From contig NZ_KB891854.1 of assembly GCF_000373585.1 (NCBI RefSeq), positions 218,640 through 282,639 on the forward strand: a DNA stretch of 64,000 nt, given 5' to 3'. The notes beneath the pieces were generated by a model. That model was not told where the DNA came from. It searched no databases and saw only the letters and a program-made list of their open reading frames with translations. Shown piece after piece: positions 10,392 to 20,848 of the stretch. This stretch comes from Streptomyces sp. MspMP-M5. Its GTDB lineage: Bacteria > Actinomycetota > Actinomycetes > Streptomycetales > Streptomycetaceae. Numbering within the stretch: position 1 is the stretch's first letter; every line of letters starts with the position of its first letter. A program made the translations under genes and the position numbers.

Positions 10392-11449
10392 CCTCCCGTA
10401 CACCGCGGCTCCGCCGGGTCCGCCGCTTCGTCCCCAGCGGCCGCGCGACGAAGGGCGCCACCCCCAAGGTGGTGGCGCTCGGCGGCGGCATGGGGCTGTC
10501 CGCCTCGCTCGCCGCGCTGCGCCGCATCACCCGCGATCTGACCGCCGTGGTCACCGTCGCCGACGACGGCGGCTCCAGCGGCCGGCTCCGCGACGAGCTG
10601 GGCGTGCTGCCCCCCGGCGACCTGCGCAAGGCGCTGGCCGCGCTGTGCGGCGACGACGACTGGGGCCAGACCTGGGCCCGGGTCATCCAGCACCGCTTCC
10701 AGAGCGAGGGCGAGCTGCACGACCACGCGGTGGGCAATCTGCTGATCGTCGCGCTGTGGGAGCAGCTCGGCGACCACGTCCAGGCCCTCGACCTGGTCGG
10801 CAAGCTGCTGGGCGCGCACGGCCGGGTGCTGCCCATGTCGGCGGTGCCACTGGAGCTCCAGGCCCAGGTCAGGGGGTTGGACGCCGAGCGCCCGGACGCG
10901 ATCGGCACGGTTCGCGGCCAGGCCACGGTCGCCCTCACCCGCGGCGAGGTGCTGTCCGTCCACGTCGTCCCTGAGGACCCGCCGGCCGTCCCCGAGGCGG
11001 TCGCCGCGGTCCGTGACGCCGACTGGGTGGTGCTCGGCCCCGGTTCGTGGTTCTCCTCGGTCATCCCGCATCTGCTCGTGCCCGAGCTGCGCGAGGCCCT
11101 GGAGGAGACCCAGGCCCGGAAGGTCCTCTCACTCAACCTCGCGCCCCAGCCGGGCGAAACCGAGGGCTTCTCCCCGCAGCGTCATTTGGAGGTTTTGGCC
11201 CGACACGCCCCTAAACTCGCCTTCGACGTGGTGCTGGCCGACGAGGCCGCGGTGCCCGACATCGATGGTCTGACGGTTGCCGCCAAGCAGCTGGTGGGCA
11301 GCGAGGTCGAACTCGCCGCGGTCGCCCGACGCGGAGACGACGCCCGGCCCGGTGCCGGGGGAGCCCCCGACCGGCACGATCCGGAACTGCTGGCAGCCGC
11401 GTACGACCGTATTTTTCGGATGCATGGAAGGATCGGCCCATGGCGATGA
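10388..11449 (+). CDS. yvcK: Gluconeogenesis factor YvcK (CofD-like family)
   Basis: 353 residues, start GTG overlapping the rapZ stop (GTGA). Family motifs: [19 protein letters not shown] (nucleotide/sugar-nucleotide binding), [34 protein letters not shown] and [14 protein letters not shown]. YvcK homologues are needed for growth on gluconeogenic carbon sources and for cell-wall homeostasis in Bacillus and mycobacteria, binding UDP-sugars. The N-terminus has a basic 20-residue extension ([17 protein letters not shown]). The last 10 bp overlap whiA. Confidence 0.95.
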   Translation: MTSRTPRLRRVRRFVPSGRATKGATPKVVALGGGMGLSASLAALRRITRDLTAVVTVADDGGSSGRLRDELGVLPPGDLRKALAALCGDDDWGQTWARVIQHRFQSEGELHDHAVGNLLIVALWEQLGDHVQALDLVGKLLGAHGRVLPMSAVPLELQAQVRGLDAERPDAIGTVRGQATVALTRGEVLSVHVVPEDPPAVPEAVAAVRDADWVVLGPGSWFSSVIPHLLVPELREALEETQARKVLSLNLAPQPGETEGFSPQRHLEVLARHAPKLAFDVVLADEAAVPDIDGLTVAAKQLVGSEVELAAVARRGDDARPGAGGAPDRHDPELLAAAYDRIFRMHGRIGPWR

Positions 11450-12429
11450 CGGCTGCGGTGAAGGATGAGATCTCCCGGCTCCCCGTCACCCGGACCTGCT
11501 GCCGGAAGTCGGAGGTCTCGTCGATCCTGCGGTTCGCGGGTGGCCTGCACCTGGTCAGCGGCCGCATCGTGATCGAGGCGGAGCTGGACACGGGCATCGC
11601 CGCCCGCCGGCTCCGCAAGGACATCCTGGAGATCTTCGGGCACTCCTCCGACCTGGTGGTGATGGCCCCCGGCGGGCTCCGGCGCGGTAGCCGCTACGTC
11701 GTCCGCGTGGTGGCCGGCGGCGACCAGCTCGCCCGGCAGACCGGCCTGGTCGACGGCCGCGGCCGACCCATCCGCGGACTGCCACCACAGGTGGTCTCCG
11801 GCGCGACCTGCGACGCCGAGGCCGCCTGGCGCGGCGCCTTTCTGGCCCACGGCTCGCTCACCGAGCCCGGCCGCTCGTCCTCCCTGGAGGTCACCTGCCC
11901 CGGCCCCGAGGCCGCCCTCGCCCTGGTCGGCGCGGCCCGCCGCCTCGGCATCGGCGCCAAGGCCCGCGAGGTGCGCAGCGTCGACCGCGTGGTCGTCCGT
12001 GACGGTGACGCCATCGGCGCGCTGCTGACGCGGCTCGGCGCCCACGAGTCGGTGCTGGCCTGGGAGGAGCGGCGGATGCGCCGCGAGGTCCGGGCCACCG
12101 CCAACCGCCTCGCCAACTTCGACGACGCCAACCTCCGCCGCTCCGCGCGGGCCGCGGTCGCCGCCGGCGCCCGGGTCCAGCGCGCCCTGGAGATCCTCGG
12201 CGAGGAGGTCCCTGAGCACCTCGCCGCGGCCGGCCGGCTGCGCATGGAGCACAAGCAGGCGTCCTTGGAAGAGCTGGGCGCGCTGGCCGATCCGCCGCTG
12301 ACCAAGGACGCGGTCGCCGGGCGCATCCGCCGCCTGCTGGCGATGGCCGACAAGCGCGCCCAGGACCTCGGCATCCCGGGCACGGAGTCCAACCTCACCG
12401 AGGAGCTCGCGGACGGCATGGTCAGCTGA
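11440..12429 (+). CDS. whiA: Sporulation regulator WhiA
   Basis: 329-residue DNA-binding protein controlling the switch from aerial growth to sporulation septation in Streptomyces, together with WhiB. It has an N-terminal LAGLIDADG-type fold lacking nuclease residues ([19 protein letters not shown]) and a C-terminal helix-turn-helix ([22 protein letters not shown]). The sequence is typical of Streptomyces WhiA through to [14 protein letters not shown] at 11440 ([12 protein letters not shown]) has AAGGA upstream and overlaps yvcK. In S. coelicolor whiA is transcribed both from the operon and from an internal promoter; I could not confirm such a promoter here. Confidence 0.97.
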   Translation: MAMTAAVKDEISRLPVTRTCCRKSEVSSILRFAGGLHLVSGRIVIEAELDTGIAARRLRKDILEIFGHSSDLVVMAPGGLRRGSRYVVRVVAGGDQLARQTGLVDGRGRPIRGLPPQVVSGATCDAEAAWRGAFLAHGSLTEPGRSSSLEVTCPGPEAALALVGAARRLGIGAKAREVRSVDRVVVRDGDAIGALLTRLGAHESVLAWEERRMRREVRATANRLANFDDANLRRSARAAVAAGARVQRALEILGEEVPEHLAAAGRLRMEHKQASLEELGALADPPLTKDAVAGRIRRLLAMADKRAQDLGIPGTESNLTEELADGMVS

Positions 12430-12449
12430 CGCGGCCGCCTTCTTCCCCC

Positions 12450-12485
12450 GCGCCCCCGGCGCCCGTCATCGGGCACCGGGGGCGC
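12450..12485 (+). terminator. Terminator of the uvrC-whiA operon
   Basis: 16-bp stem (12450-12465 with 12470-12485) with one mismatch and loop TCAT, 21 bp after the whiA stop. The remaining 190 bp up to gap carries the gap promoter region, but I could not fix its -35/-10 boxes with confidence. Confidence 0.8.
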
Positions 12486-12604
12486 CTGCGTGCGGGCCGC
12501 CGGAGGGGCCGGAGCGGGCCGTGCGTCAGAGGGGCTCGAAGCCGCTCACCTGAGCATCTTTCGGCGCCGATGTCAATGTCACGTACGTCTCGTTGAGGGG
12601 GTAG

Positions 12605-13684
<1,080 letters not shown>

Positions 13685-13720
13685 TCACCGCCTGACGTCA
13701 CCCAAGGCACCGGAATGTGA

Positions 13721-13766
13721 GGACGGGGCTCGCAGGGCGCGGAAACGCGTGCTGCGGGCCCCGTCC
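13721..13766 (+). promoter_or_regulatory. Long hairpin in the gap-pgk spacer (attenuator or processing site)
   Basis: 15-bp stem (13721-13735 with 13752-13766, one G-T pair) enclosing a second small stem CGCG-GAAA-CGCG with a GAAA tetraloop. It sits between two genes expected to be co-transcribed, so it is more likely an attenuator or RNA-stability element than a full stop. That role is inference. Confidence 0.6.
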
Positions 13767-13795
13767 CATGACGGACTACAACGGAGTCACTTCAC

Positions 13796-15007
13796 ATGAA
13801 GACGATCGACGACCTCGCCACGGAAGGCGTCGCTGGCAAGCGGGTCTTCGTCCGCGCCGATCTCAACGTTCCCTTGGACGGCACCACCATCACCGACGAC
13901 GGCCGGATCCGCGCCGTCGCCCCGACGATCGCCAAGCTCGCCGGGCTCGGCGCCAAGGTGATCGTCGCTTCCCACCTCGGCCGCCCCAAGGGCGCACCGG
14001 ACCCGGCCTTCTCGCTGGCCCCGGCGGCCGCGCGGCTCGGCGAGATCCTCGGCCAGGACGTGGCGTTCGCCACCGACACGGTCGGCGAGTCGGCCGCGTC
14101 CGTGGTCGCGGGCCTGGCCGACGGACAGGTGGCCGTCCTGGAGAACCTCCGCTTCAACGCGGGCGAGACCAGCAAGGACGACGCCGAGCGCGGCGCCTTC
14201 GCCGACCGGCTCGCCGAGCTCGCCGACCTCTACGTGGGCGACGGCTTCGGCGCCGTGCACCGCAAGCACGCCTCCGTCTACGACCTGCCCAAGCGGCTGC
14301 CGCACGCCGCCGGCGACCTGATCGCCACCGAGGTCGGCGTCCTGAAGAAGCTCACCGAGGACGTCAAGCGCCCCTACGTGGTGGTGCTCGGCGGCGCCAA
14401 GGTCTCCGACAAGCTGGCCGTCATCGACCAGCTGATCGAGAAGGCCGACCGCATCCTCGTCGGCGGCGGCATGGCCTACACCTTCCTCAAGGCCAAGGGC
14501 CACGAGGTCGGCATCTCGCTGCTCCAGGAGGACCAGGTCCCGGCCTGCCTGGAATACCTGGCGCGCGCCGAGAAGCGCGGCGTGGAGTTCGTACTCCCCG
14601 TGGACGTGCTGGTCTCCGCCGAGTTCCCGGACCTCAAGGGCAAGACCCCGGCCACCTACGACGTCGTCGCCTCGGACGCCATCCCGGCCGACAAGGAGGG
14701 CCTGGACATCGGCCCGAAGACCCGCGAGCTGTACGCCGCCAAGCTCGCCGACGCGGGCACCGTCTTCTGGAACGGCCCGATGGGCGTCTTCGAGCACCCC
14801 GACTACGCGAACGGCACCAAGGCCGTCGCGCAGGGGCTGCTGGACTCGCCCGCCTTCACCGTCGTCGGCGGTGGCGACTCGGCCGCCGCCGTGCGCCTGC
14901 TCGGCTTCGACGAGAATGCTTTCGGCCACATTTCGACCGGTGGCGGCGCAAGCCTCGAATACCTCGAAGGCAAGACGCTCCCCGGCCTCGCCGCTCTGGA
15001 GGACTGA
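13796..15007 (+). CDS. pgk: Phosphoglycerate kinase
   Basis: Transfers the acyl phosphate of 1,3-bisphosphoglycerate to ADP. 403 residues. Substrate-binding N-domain (VFVRADLNVPL, SHLGRPKG, LENLRFNAGE) and nucleotide-binding C-domain (VVLGGAKVSDKL, GGGMAYTFLKA, FWNGPMGVFE, GGGDSAAAVRLLG) are complete. ATG start with CGGAG upstream. Six bp separate it from tpiA, whose ribosome site overlaps the pgk end. Confidence 0.98.
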   Translation: MKTIDDLATEGVAGKRVFVRADLNVPLDGTTITDDGRIRAVAPTIAKLAGLGAKVIVASHLGRPKGAPDPAFSLAPAAARLGEILGQDVAFATDTVGESAASVVAGLADGQVAVLENLRFNAGETSKDDAERGAFADRLAELADLYVGDGFGAVHRKHASVYDLPKRLPHAAGDLIATEVGVLKKLTEDVKRPYVVVLGGAKVSDKLAVIDQLIEKADRILVGGGMAYTFLKAKGHEVGISLLQEDQVPACLEYLARAEKRGVEFVLPVDVLVSAEFPDLKGKTPATYDVVASDAIPADKEGLDIGPKTRELYAAKLADAGTVFWNGPMGVFEHPDYANGTKAVAQGLLDSPAFTVVGGGDSAAAVRLLGFDENAFGHISTGGGASLEYLEGKTLPGLAALED

Positions 15008-15013
15008 ACAACC

Positions 15014-15790
<777 letters not shown>

Positions 15791-15798
15791 CAGCTATG

Positions 15799-15819
15799 AC
15801 GACGGGCCCGGCCCGTCGT
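15799..15819 (+). terminator. Hairpin between tpiA and secG
   Basis: Perfect 9-bp arms (15799-15807 and 15811-15819) with a 3-nt loop, 8 bp after the tpiA stop. It may end the glycolytic transcript; the following 110 bp lead to secG. Confidence 0.5.
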
Positions 15820-15930
15820 ACCCTGTCGGGGCCGGGTCCGGTGTCGTGCGCACCGCGCCCGGCCCCGCACCGTCCGGCAGCGCCCGGCCGGCACGTTCCG
15901 TCCGACAGTCCTCAGAGAGTTGGTCCAGCC

Positions 15931-16167
15931 GTGGTCATCGGGTTCTCGATCGCCCTCATCGTCTTCAGCGTGCTGCTGATGATGTTGGTGCTCATGCACA
16001 AGGGGAAGGGCGGCGGCCTGTCCGACATGTTCGGTGGCGGCATGCAGTCCTCGGTCGGCGGCTCGTCGGTCGCCGAGCGCAACCTCGACCGGATCACCAT
16101 CGTGATCGGTCTGTTGTGGTTCGCCTGCATCGTGGTGCTCGGCATCCTGGTCAAGTTCGGCAGCTGA
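15931..16167 (+). CDS. secG: Preprotein translocase subunit SecG
   Basis: Small membrane subunit of SecYEG. 78 residues with two transmembrane helices (VIGFSIALIVFSVLLMMLVL and ITIVIGLLWFACIVVLGILV) joined by the Gly-rich SecG loop (GKGGGLSDMFGGGM). GTG start at 15931, chosen because the first helix begins there; the upstream open frame overlaps tpiA. Position after tpiA is conserved in Actinobacteria. Confidence 0.95.
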   Translation: MVIGFSIALIVFSVLLMMLVLMHKGKGGGLSDMFGGGMQSSVGGSSVAERNLDRITIVIGLLWFACIVVLGILVKFGS

Positions 16168-16228
16168 CATGCCGTCGGGGGCGCGGCCTATCATGAAGGC
16201 AGCGTCCTGGGACGGTAACTCGTGTCAC

Positions 16229-16256
16229 TGGACGCGCGTTGGGCCTTACGTACACT
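16229..16256 (+). promoter_or_regulatory. Possible sigma-A-type promoter of the rbpA-like gene
   Basis: TGGACG (16229-16234), a 16-bp spacer and TACACT (16251-16256) resemble the Streptomyces housekeeping consensus. It would give a leader of about 55 nt before the GTG at 16320. Confidence 0.35.
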
Positions 16257-16319
16257 GGGGCGCCCGCAGCGCAGTTGCTGTGAGAGGCACGCGGCACCAT
16301 TACGCAGGGAGTTACGACC

Positions 16320-16655
16320 GTGGCAAGTGGCAACGCGATCCGAGGAAGTCGGGTCGGGGCGGGGCCGATGGGGGAGGCCGAGCGCGGCGAGTCCGCGCCG
16401 CGCATCCGCATCTCCTTCTGGTGCTCCAACGGGCACGAGACGCAGCCCAGCTTCGCCGGCGATGCCCAGGTGCCGGACACCTGGGACTGCCCCCGCTGTG
16501 GTTTCCCGGCCGGCAAGGACCGGGACAGCCCGCCGGACCCGCCGCGCACCGAGCCGTACAAGACGCACCTCGCCTACGTCCGGGAGCGCCGCAGCGACGC
16601 CGACGGTGAGGCGATCCTGGCCGAGGCGCTCGCCAAGCTCCGCGGCGAGATCTGA
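16320..16655 (+). CDS. RbpA-family RNA polymerase-binding protein (paralogue)
   Basis: 111 residues, GTG start after AGGGAG. It follows the RbpA plan: an N-terminal arm with IRGSRVGAG, a core barrel (IRISFWCSNGHETQPSFAGDAQVPDTWDC in two halves) and a C-terminal helix binding sigma domain 2 (YKTHLAYVRERRSDADGEAILAEALAKLR). RbpA activates transcription with HrdB-type sigma factors. CSNGHE and CPRCGF give three cysteines suited to zinc. It differs enough from the main Streptomyces RbpA that I take it for a second family member; whether it binds the same sigma factor is unknown. Confidence 0.8.
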   Translation: MASGNAIRGSRVGAGPMGEAERGESAPRIRISFWCSNGHETQPSFAGDAQVPDTWDCPRCGFPAGKDRDSPPDPPRTEPYKTHLAYVRERRSDADGEAILAEALAKLRGEI

Positions 16656-17043
16656 CGGCTCCGCGGCGCACCGCGCACACCGCTTACGACGACCGGCCCG
16701 GCCGGAGAGGACATCGCGCCCGCTCCGCCGGGCCGTTCGCGTGCCCGGGGCCGCTCGCATCTGAGGAGCGGGGTAGGGACGTTGCCCCAGGCCCGTTGTC
16801 AGTGGCCGCCCCTACGGTTGGGAGGAGCGGCGGATCCCGCTCGGGGGTCCCGGGGAGGCGTGGTACGGGGGGGCGGGCCATGGCGCGGGCGGCGGCGGAA
16901 GCGGGCGGCGCGGCGGAGGTTGGCGCGTGCGTCCGGCGCGGCGGGTTCGGGCGGCTGTGGAGCGCCGCGGCCGTGTCCCGCTTCGGCGATGCGCTGCGGG
17001 GTACCGCCCTGCCGCTGCTCGCCCACGCGTCGACGTCCGATCC

Positions 17044-17085
17044 TCCCCCAAGCTCTCGGCTTCACTCGAGCAGGGAGGTGCCCCC
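17044..17085. repeat. 42-bp interspersed repeat, copy A (in frame)
   Basis: Begins TCCCCCAAGCTCTC and ends GCAGGGAGGTGCCCCC; 39 of 42 bases match copy B. The ends form an imperfect hairpin (AGCTC with GAGC, CCC with GGG). Cutting it out gives GAT CCA CTG ATC, restoring a smooth DPLIALVA, so it looks like an insertion. Short G+C-rich elements of this kind are scattered in Streptomyces genomes. Confidence 0.75.
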
Positions 17086-17278
17086 ACTGATCGCGCTGGT
17101 CGCCGCCTTCGGCTTCGCGCCGTGGCTGCTCTTCGGGCTGCTCGGCGGTGCGCTCGCCGACCGGGTGGACCAGCGGCGCGCGATGTGGGCGGTCGATGTC
17201 CTGCGCGGGCTGCTCATGGGGGGCTTCGCGCTGGCCGTGGCGGCCGGTGCGGTCGGCATCGGGCTGCTGCTGGCGCTG

Positions 17279-17320
17279 TCCCCCAAGCTCTCAGCTTCGT
17301 TCGAGCAGGGAGGTGCCCCC
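17279..17320. repeat. 42-bp interspersed repeat, copy B (frame-breaking)
   Basis: Differs from copy A at three positions only. Frame 2 before it reads LLLAL and frame 3 after it reads LALTTLQTLF; removal of 43 bp (17279-17321) joins them exactly. Same orientation as copy A, 235 bp downstream. Confidence 0.75.
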
Positions 17321-18296
17321 TCTCGCGCTCACCACCCTCCAGACGCTCTTCGACAACGCCGCCATGGCCCTGCTGCCCGCAGTGGTGCCCAGGGAGTCGC
17401 TGACCTCCGCCAACGCCCGTCTGATGACCGGCCAGGAGGTCGTCGGCCGGTTCGTCGGGGGACCGGTGGCGCCGCTGCTGATCGGGGTGGGCACGGCGCT
17501 GCCCTTCGCGGTGGACGCGGCGACGTACCTGATCGCCGCGGCCCTGGTGGCCTCGCTGCGCACCGGCGCATCGCCCCGGCCGCCGGCCGCCTCCGGGCGC
17601 ACCCTGTGGCGGGAAATCGCCGAGGGCATACGGGCGTTGTGGGGCGACCGGGAGCTGCGCGGGCTCTGCCTGTCGGTGGCGCTGGCCAACGTCGGCGTGG
17701 GCGCGCTGATCGCGGAGCTGGTCGTGGTCGTCAAGGACTGGCTGGGCGCCGGGGACTTCGGCTATGTCGCGGTGACGACGGGGTACGGCGCCGGCACGGT
17801 GCTCGGCGGGCTGCTGACCGGCCAGTTCGTCGCCGCGGCCGGCGGCCGCATCCGCACCCTGCTGCTGGCCGGCGCGGTGCAGACCGCGGCGCTGGTGGTG
17901 TTCGGCACGGTGCGGGCACTGTGGCCCGCGGCCCTGGCGCTGGCCCTGTTCGGCTGCGCCGGCACGGTGTGGAACGTCCTGGAGACCACGCTGGTGCAGC
18001 AGCGCGCCCCCGGGGCGATGCTGGGCCGGATCAGTTCCGCCTTCCGCACGGTCTCGATCGCCGGCACACCGCTGGGCGCGCTGCTGGGCGGGGCCGCGGC
18101 GGTGGCCTGGGGGCCCAACTCCCCGGCGCTGATGGCCGCCGCGCTGCTGGGGGCGGGTGCGGTGGTGCTGATACCGCTTGTTCGGGGCGGCGACAGCACC
18201 TCGTCCGACAGCGGACAGATACCTCATACCGCGCTCTGATCCCTTAGGTTGGAGGGCGGCGGGGCCGCTAACGAGATGAAGAAGGCTGATGTCCGA

Positions 18297-19952
18297 ATGA
18301 ACGCAGAAGGCCGCGGCAGGCTCGACCAGACGCCCGAGTGGACGGCGTTGAGCAAGCACCGTGAGCAGATGGGGGAGGTGCACCTGCGCGAGCTGTTCGC
18401 CAAGGACCCCGGCCGCGCCGGGCGCTTCACCCTCCAGGTCGGCGATCTGCACCTGGACTACTCCAAGCACCTGGTCACCGACGAGACGCTGCGGCTGCTC
18501 CGCGAACTCGCCGCGGCGACCGGCGTGGCCGAGCTGCGGGAGGCGATGTTCCGCGGCCAGAAGATCAACCTCACCGAGGACCGCTCCGTGCTGCACACCG
18601 CGCTGCGTGCCCCCGGTTCGTCGGTCGTCACCAGCGACGGGCAGAACGTCGTCCCCGCCGTGCAGCACGTCCTGACGAGGATGGGCACCTTCGCCGACCG
18701 GGTCCGCTCCGGCGACTGGAAGGGCCAAACCGGCCGGCGGATCAAAACGGTCGTCAACATCGGTATCGGCGGCTCGGATCTGGGCCCCGCGATGGCGTAC
18801 GAGGCGCTGCGCGCCTTCACCCACCGGGACATGCAGTTCCGCTTCGTCTCCAACGTGGACGGCGCCGACCTGCACGAGGCGGTCCGCGATCTGGACCCGG
18901 CCGAGACGCTGTTCATCATCGCCTCGAAGACCTTCACCACCATCGAGACGATCACCAACGCCACCTCCGCCCGCGACTGGCTGCTGGCCGGCCTGGGGGC
19001 CGAGAGCGGGGGAGCGGTCGCCAAGCACTTCGTGGCGCTGTCGACCAACGCCGAGAAGGTCGCCGCGTTCGGCATCGACACCGACAACATGTTCGAGTTC
19101 TGGGACTGGGTCGGCGGCCGCTACTCCTACGACTCCGCCATCGGTCTGTCGCTGATGATCGCGATCGGCCCGGAGCGGTTCCGCGAGATGCTGGCCGGCT
19201 TCCACCTCGTCGACGAGCACTTCCGCACCGCCCCGCCGGAGGAGAACGCCCCGCTGCTGCTGGGCCTGCTGGGCATCTGGTACGGCAACTTCTGGGACGC
19301 CCAGTCGCACGCCGTACTGCCCTACAGCCACTACCTCTCCAAGTTCACCGCCTACCTCCAGCAGTTGGACATGGAGTCCAACGGCAAGTCCGTGGACCGC
19401 CAGGGCCGGCCGGTCGGCTGGCAGACCGGCCCGGTGGTCTGGGGCACCCCCGGCACCAACGGCCAGCACGCCTACTACCAGCTGCTCCACCAGGGCACCA
19501 AGATGATCCCGGCCGATCTGCTCGGCTTCGCCCGGCCGGTCGAGGACCTCCAGCCGCACCTGGTCGCCCAGCACGACCTGCTGATGGCCAACCTCTTCGC
19601 GCAGGGCCAGGCGCTGGCGTTCGGCAAGACCTCGGACGAGGTGCGCGCCGAGGGCGTCGCGGAGGAGCTGGTGCCGCACCGCACCTTCCAGGGCAACCAC
19701 CCCACCACCACGATCCTGGCGTCGGAGCTCAGCCCGTCCGTGCTGGGCCAGTTGATCGCGCTCTACGAGCACAAGGTGTTCGTCCAGGGCGCGGTGTGGA
19801 ACATCAACTCCTTCGACCAGTGGGGCGTCGAGCTGGGCAAGGTCCTGGCCAAGCGCGTCGAGCCGGCGCTCACCGAGGGCGCGGCGGTGCCGGGCCTGGA
19901 CGAGTCCACGGCCGGCCTGGTCGCCAAGTACCGCGAGCTGCGGGGGCGTTGA
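18297..19952 (+). CDS. pgi: Glucose-6-phosphate isomerase
   Basis: Interconverts glucose-6-phosphate and fructose-6-phosphate. 551 residues from ATG 18297, preferred over upstream in-frame starts because [15 protein letters not shown] matches the Streptomyces family start and AAGAAGG lies upstream. Motifs: [19 protein letters not shown] (phosphate binding), [10 protein letters not shown], the PGI signature [14 protein letters not shown], catalytic Glu in [10 protein letters not shown], and [16 protein letters not shown]. It feeds the glucose-6-phosphate used by the zwf operon that converges on it. Confidence 0.97.
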   Translation: MNAEGRGRLDQTPEWTALSKHREQMGEVHLRELFAKDPGRAGRFTLQVGDLHLDYSKHLVTDETLRLLRELAAATGVAELREAMFRGQKINLTEDRSVLHTALRAPGSSVVTSDGQNVVPAVQHVLTRMGTFADRVRSGDWKGQTGRRIKTVVNIGIGGSDLGPAMAYEALRAFTHRDMQFRFVSNVDGADLHEAVRDLDPAETLFIIASKTFTTIETITNATSARDWLLAGLGAESGGAVAKHFVALSTNAEKVAAFGIDTDNMFEFWDWVGGRYSYDSAIGLSLMIAIGPERFREMLAGFHLVDEHFRTAPPEENAPLLLGLLGIWYGNFWDAQSHAVLPYSHYLSKFTAYLQQLDMESNGKSVDRQGRPVGWQTGPVVWGTPGTNGQHAYYQLLHQGTKMIPADLLGFARPVEDLQPHLVAQHDLLMANLFAQGQALAFGKTSDEVRAEGVAEELVPHRTFQGNHPTTTILASELSPSVLGQLIALYEHKVFVQGAVWNINSFDQWGVELGKVLAKRVEPALTEGAAVPGLDESTAGLVAKYRELRGR

Positions 19953-19960
19953 GCCATGAA

Positions 19961-20002
19961 CGCCGACGGCCCCACTCCCGCGCGGGGGTGGGGCCGTCGG
20001 CG
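19961..20002. terminator. Bidirectional terminator between pgi and pgl
   Basis: Outer arms of 15 bp (19961-19975 with 19988-20002) and an inner CCC/GGG stem. It separates the glycolytic genes from the convergent pentose-phosphate operon. Confidence 0.85.
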
Positions 20003-20041
20003 TCGGCGCGGCGCTTCCGGTGACCCGGTGCGCCGTTCTCC

Positions 20042-20848
20042 TCAGGAGGAGGCCGGGGGGTACAGGTCGCGCGGCAGCTGGGCGGCGGCCGCCTCGTCCA
20101 GCAGCCACAGCGTCCGGCTGCGGCCGCGGGCGCCGGCCGCCGGGGCCTGCACCTCGCCCGCGCCGGAGAGCGCGATGGCCGCGGCGTTGGCCTTGTCCTC
20201 GCCGGCCGCGAGCAGCCAGACCTCCCGTGCCGCGCGGATCGCGGGCAGGGTCAGCGAGATCCGGGTGGGCGGCGGCTTGGGCGCGCCGTGCACCCCGACC
20301 ACCGTCCGCTCCTGCTCGCGGACGGCGGGGAGTTCGGGGAACAGCGAGGCGACGTGGGTGTCCGGGCCGACGCCCAGCAGCAGGACGTCGAAGGCCGGCA
20401 CCGTGGCACCCGCGGCGTCGGCCGCCGACTGGTAGTGCTCCGGGCCCGTGGCGGCGGCGAGTTCGGCGGCGTACGCCTCGGCGGCGGCGTCCGCGTCATG
20501 GCCGTACGGGCCGTCCGAAGGCGCCATCGGGTGCACCCGCGCCGGGTCCAGCGGGACGCTGTCCAGCAGCGCCGCGCGGGCCTGGGTGTGGTTGCGCTCG
20601 GGGTCGCCGTCCGGAAGGAACCTTTCGTCACCCCACCAGAGGTCCAGCCGGGACCAGTCGACCGCGTCCCGGGCGGGCGCCTCGGCCAGGGCCGCGAGCA
20701 GCCCGTTGCCGTTGCGCCCGCCGGTCAGCACGACGGAGGCCGAGCCCCGGGCCGCCTGGGCATCGACGATCCTGGTGATCAGCCGGGCCGCGGCGGCCCT
20801 GGCCATCAGCTCCTTGTCGCGGTGGACGACGACCTGCGGGGTGCTCAC
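20042..20848 (-). CDS. pgl: 6-phosphogluconolactonase
   Basis: Hydrolyses 6-phosphogluconolactone, second step of the oxidative pentose-phosphate pathway. 268 residues of the NagB/DevB fold: VVLTGGRNGNGLL, LDLWWGDERFLPDGDPERN, VLLLGVGPDTHVASLFP. The usual GGGEDGHTASLFP block reads GVGPDTHVASLFP here. GTG start at 20848 overlaps the opcA stop (GTGA). Last gene of tkt-tal-zwf-opcA-pgl. Confidence 0.94.
   Translation of the reverse strand: MSTPQVVVHRDKELMARAAAARLITRIVDAQAARGSASVVLTGGRNGNGLLAALAEAPARDAVDWSRLDLWWGDERFLPDGDPERNHTQARAALLDSVPLDPARVHPMAPSDGPYGHDADAAAEAYAAELAAATGPEHYQSAADAAGATVPAFDVLLLGVGPDTHVASLFPELPAVREQERTVVGVHGAPKPPPTRISLTLPAIRAAREVWLLAAGEDKANAAAIALSGAGEVQAPAAGARGRSRTLWLLDEAAAAQLPRDLYPPASS

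Larger units (their letters stand above)
16880..18239 (+). pseudogene. MFS efflux-type transporter, frame broken by a repeat insertion
   Basis: The first part (frame 2, ATG at 16880) encodes RLWSAAAVSRFGDALRGTALPLL and FGFAPWLLFGLLGGALADRVD, and the rest (frame 3, from about 17322 to 18239) LFDNAAMALLPAVVPRESL through GRISSAFRTVSIAGTPLGALLGG. Together they make a 12-helix MFS-3-type permease of about 440 residues. Two near-identical 42-bp repeats lie inside: copy A (17044-17085) keeps the frame and adds 14 residues, copy B (17279-17320) is followed by one extra base and shifts the frame. As written the gene is broken. Removing one C of the CCCCC run at 17316-17320 would restore it, so a sequencing error is possible. 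Confidence 0.8.

Noticed and set aside
17214..20108. 964-codon open frame on the minus strand opposite the MFS gene and pgi
   Set aside because: Shadow of high-G+C coding on the other strand: it spans pgi, a terminator and the MFS gene, lacks known domains and is full of Arg/Gly/Val/Gln runs.
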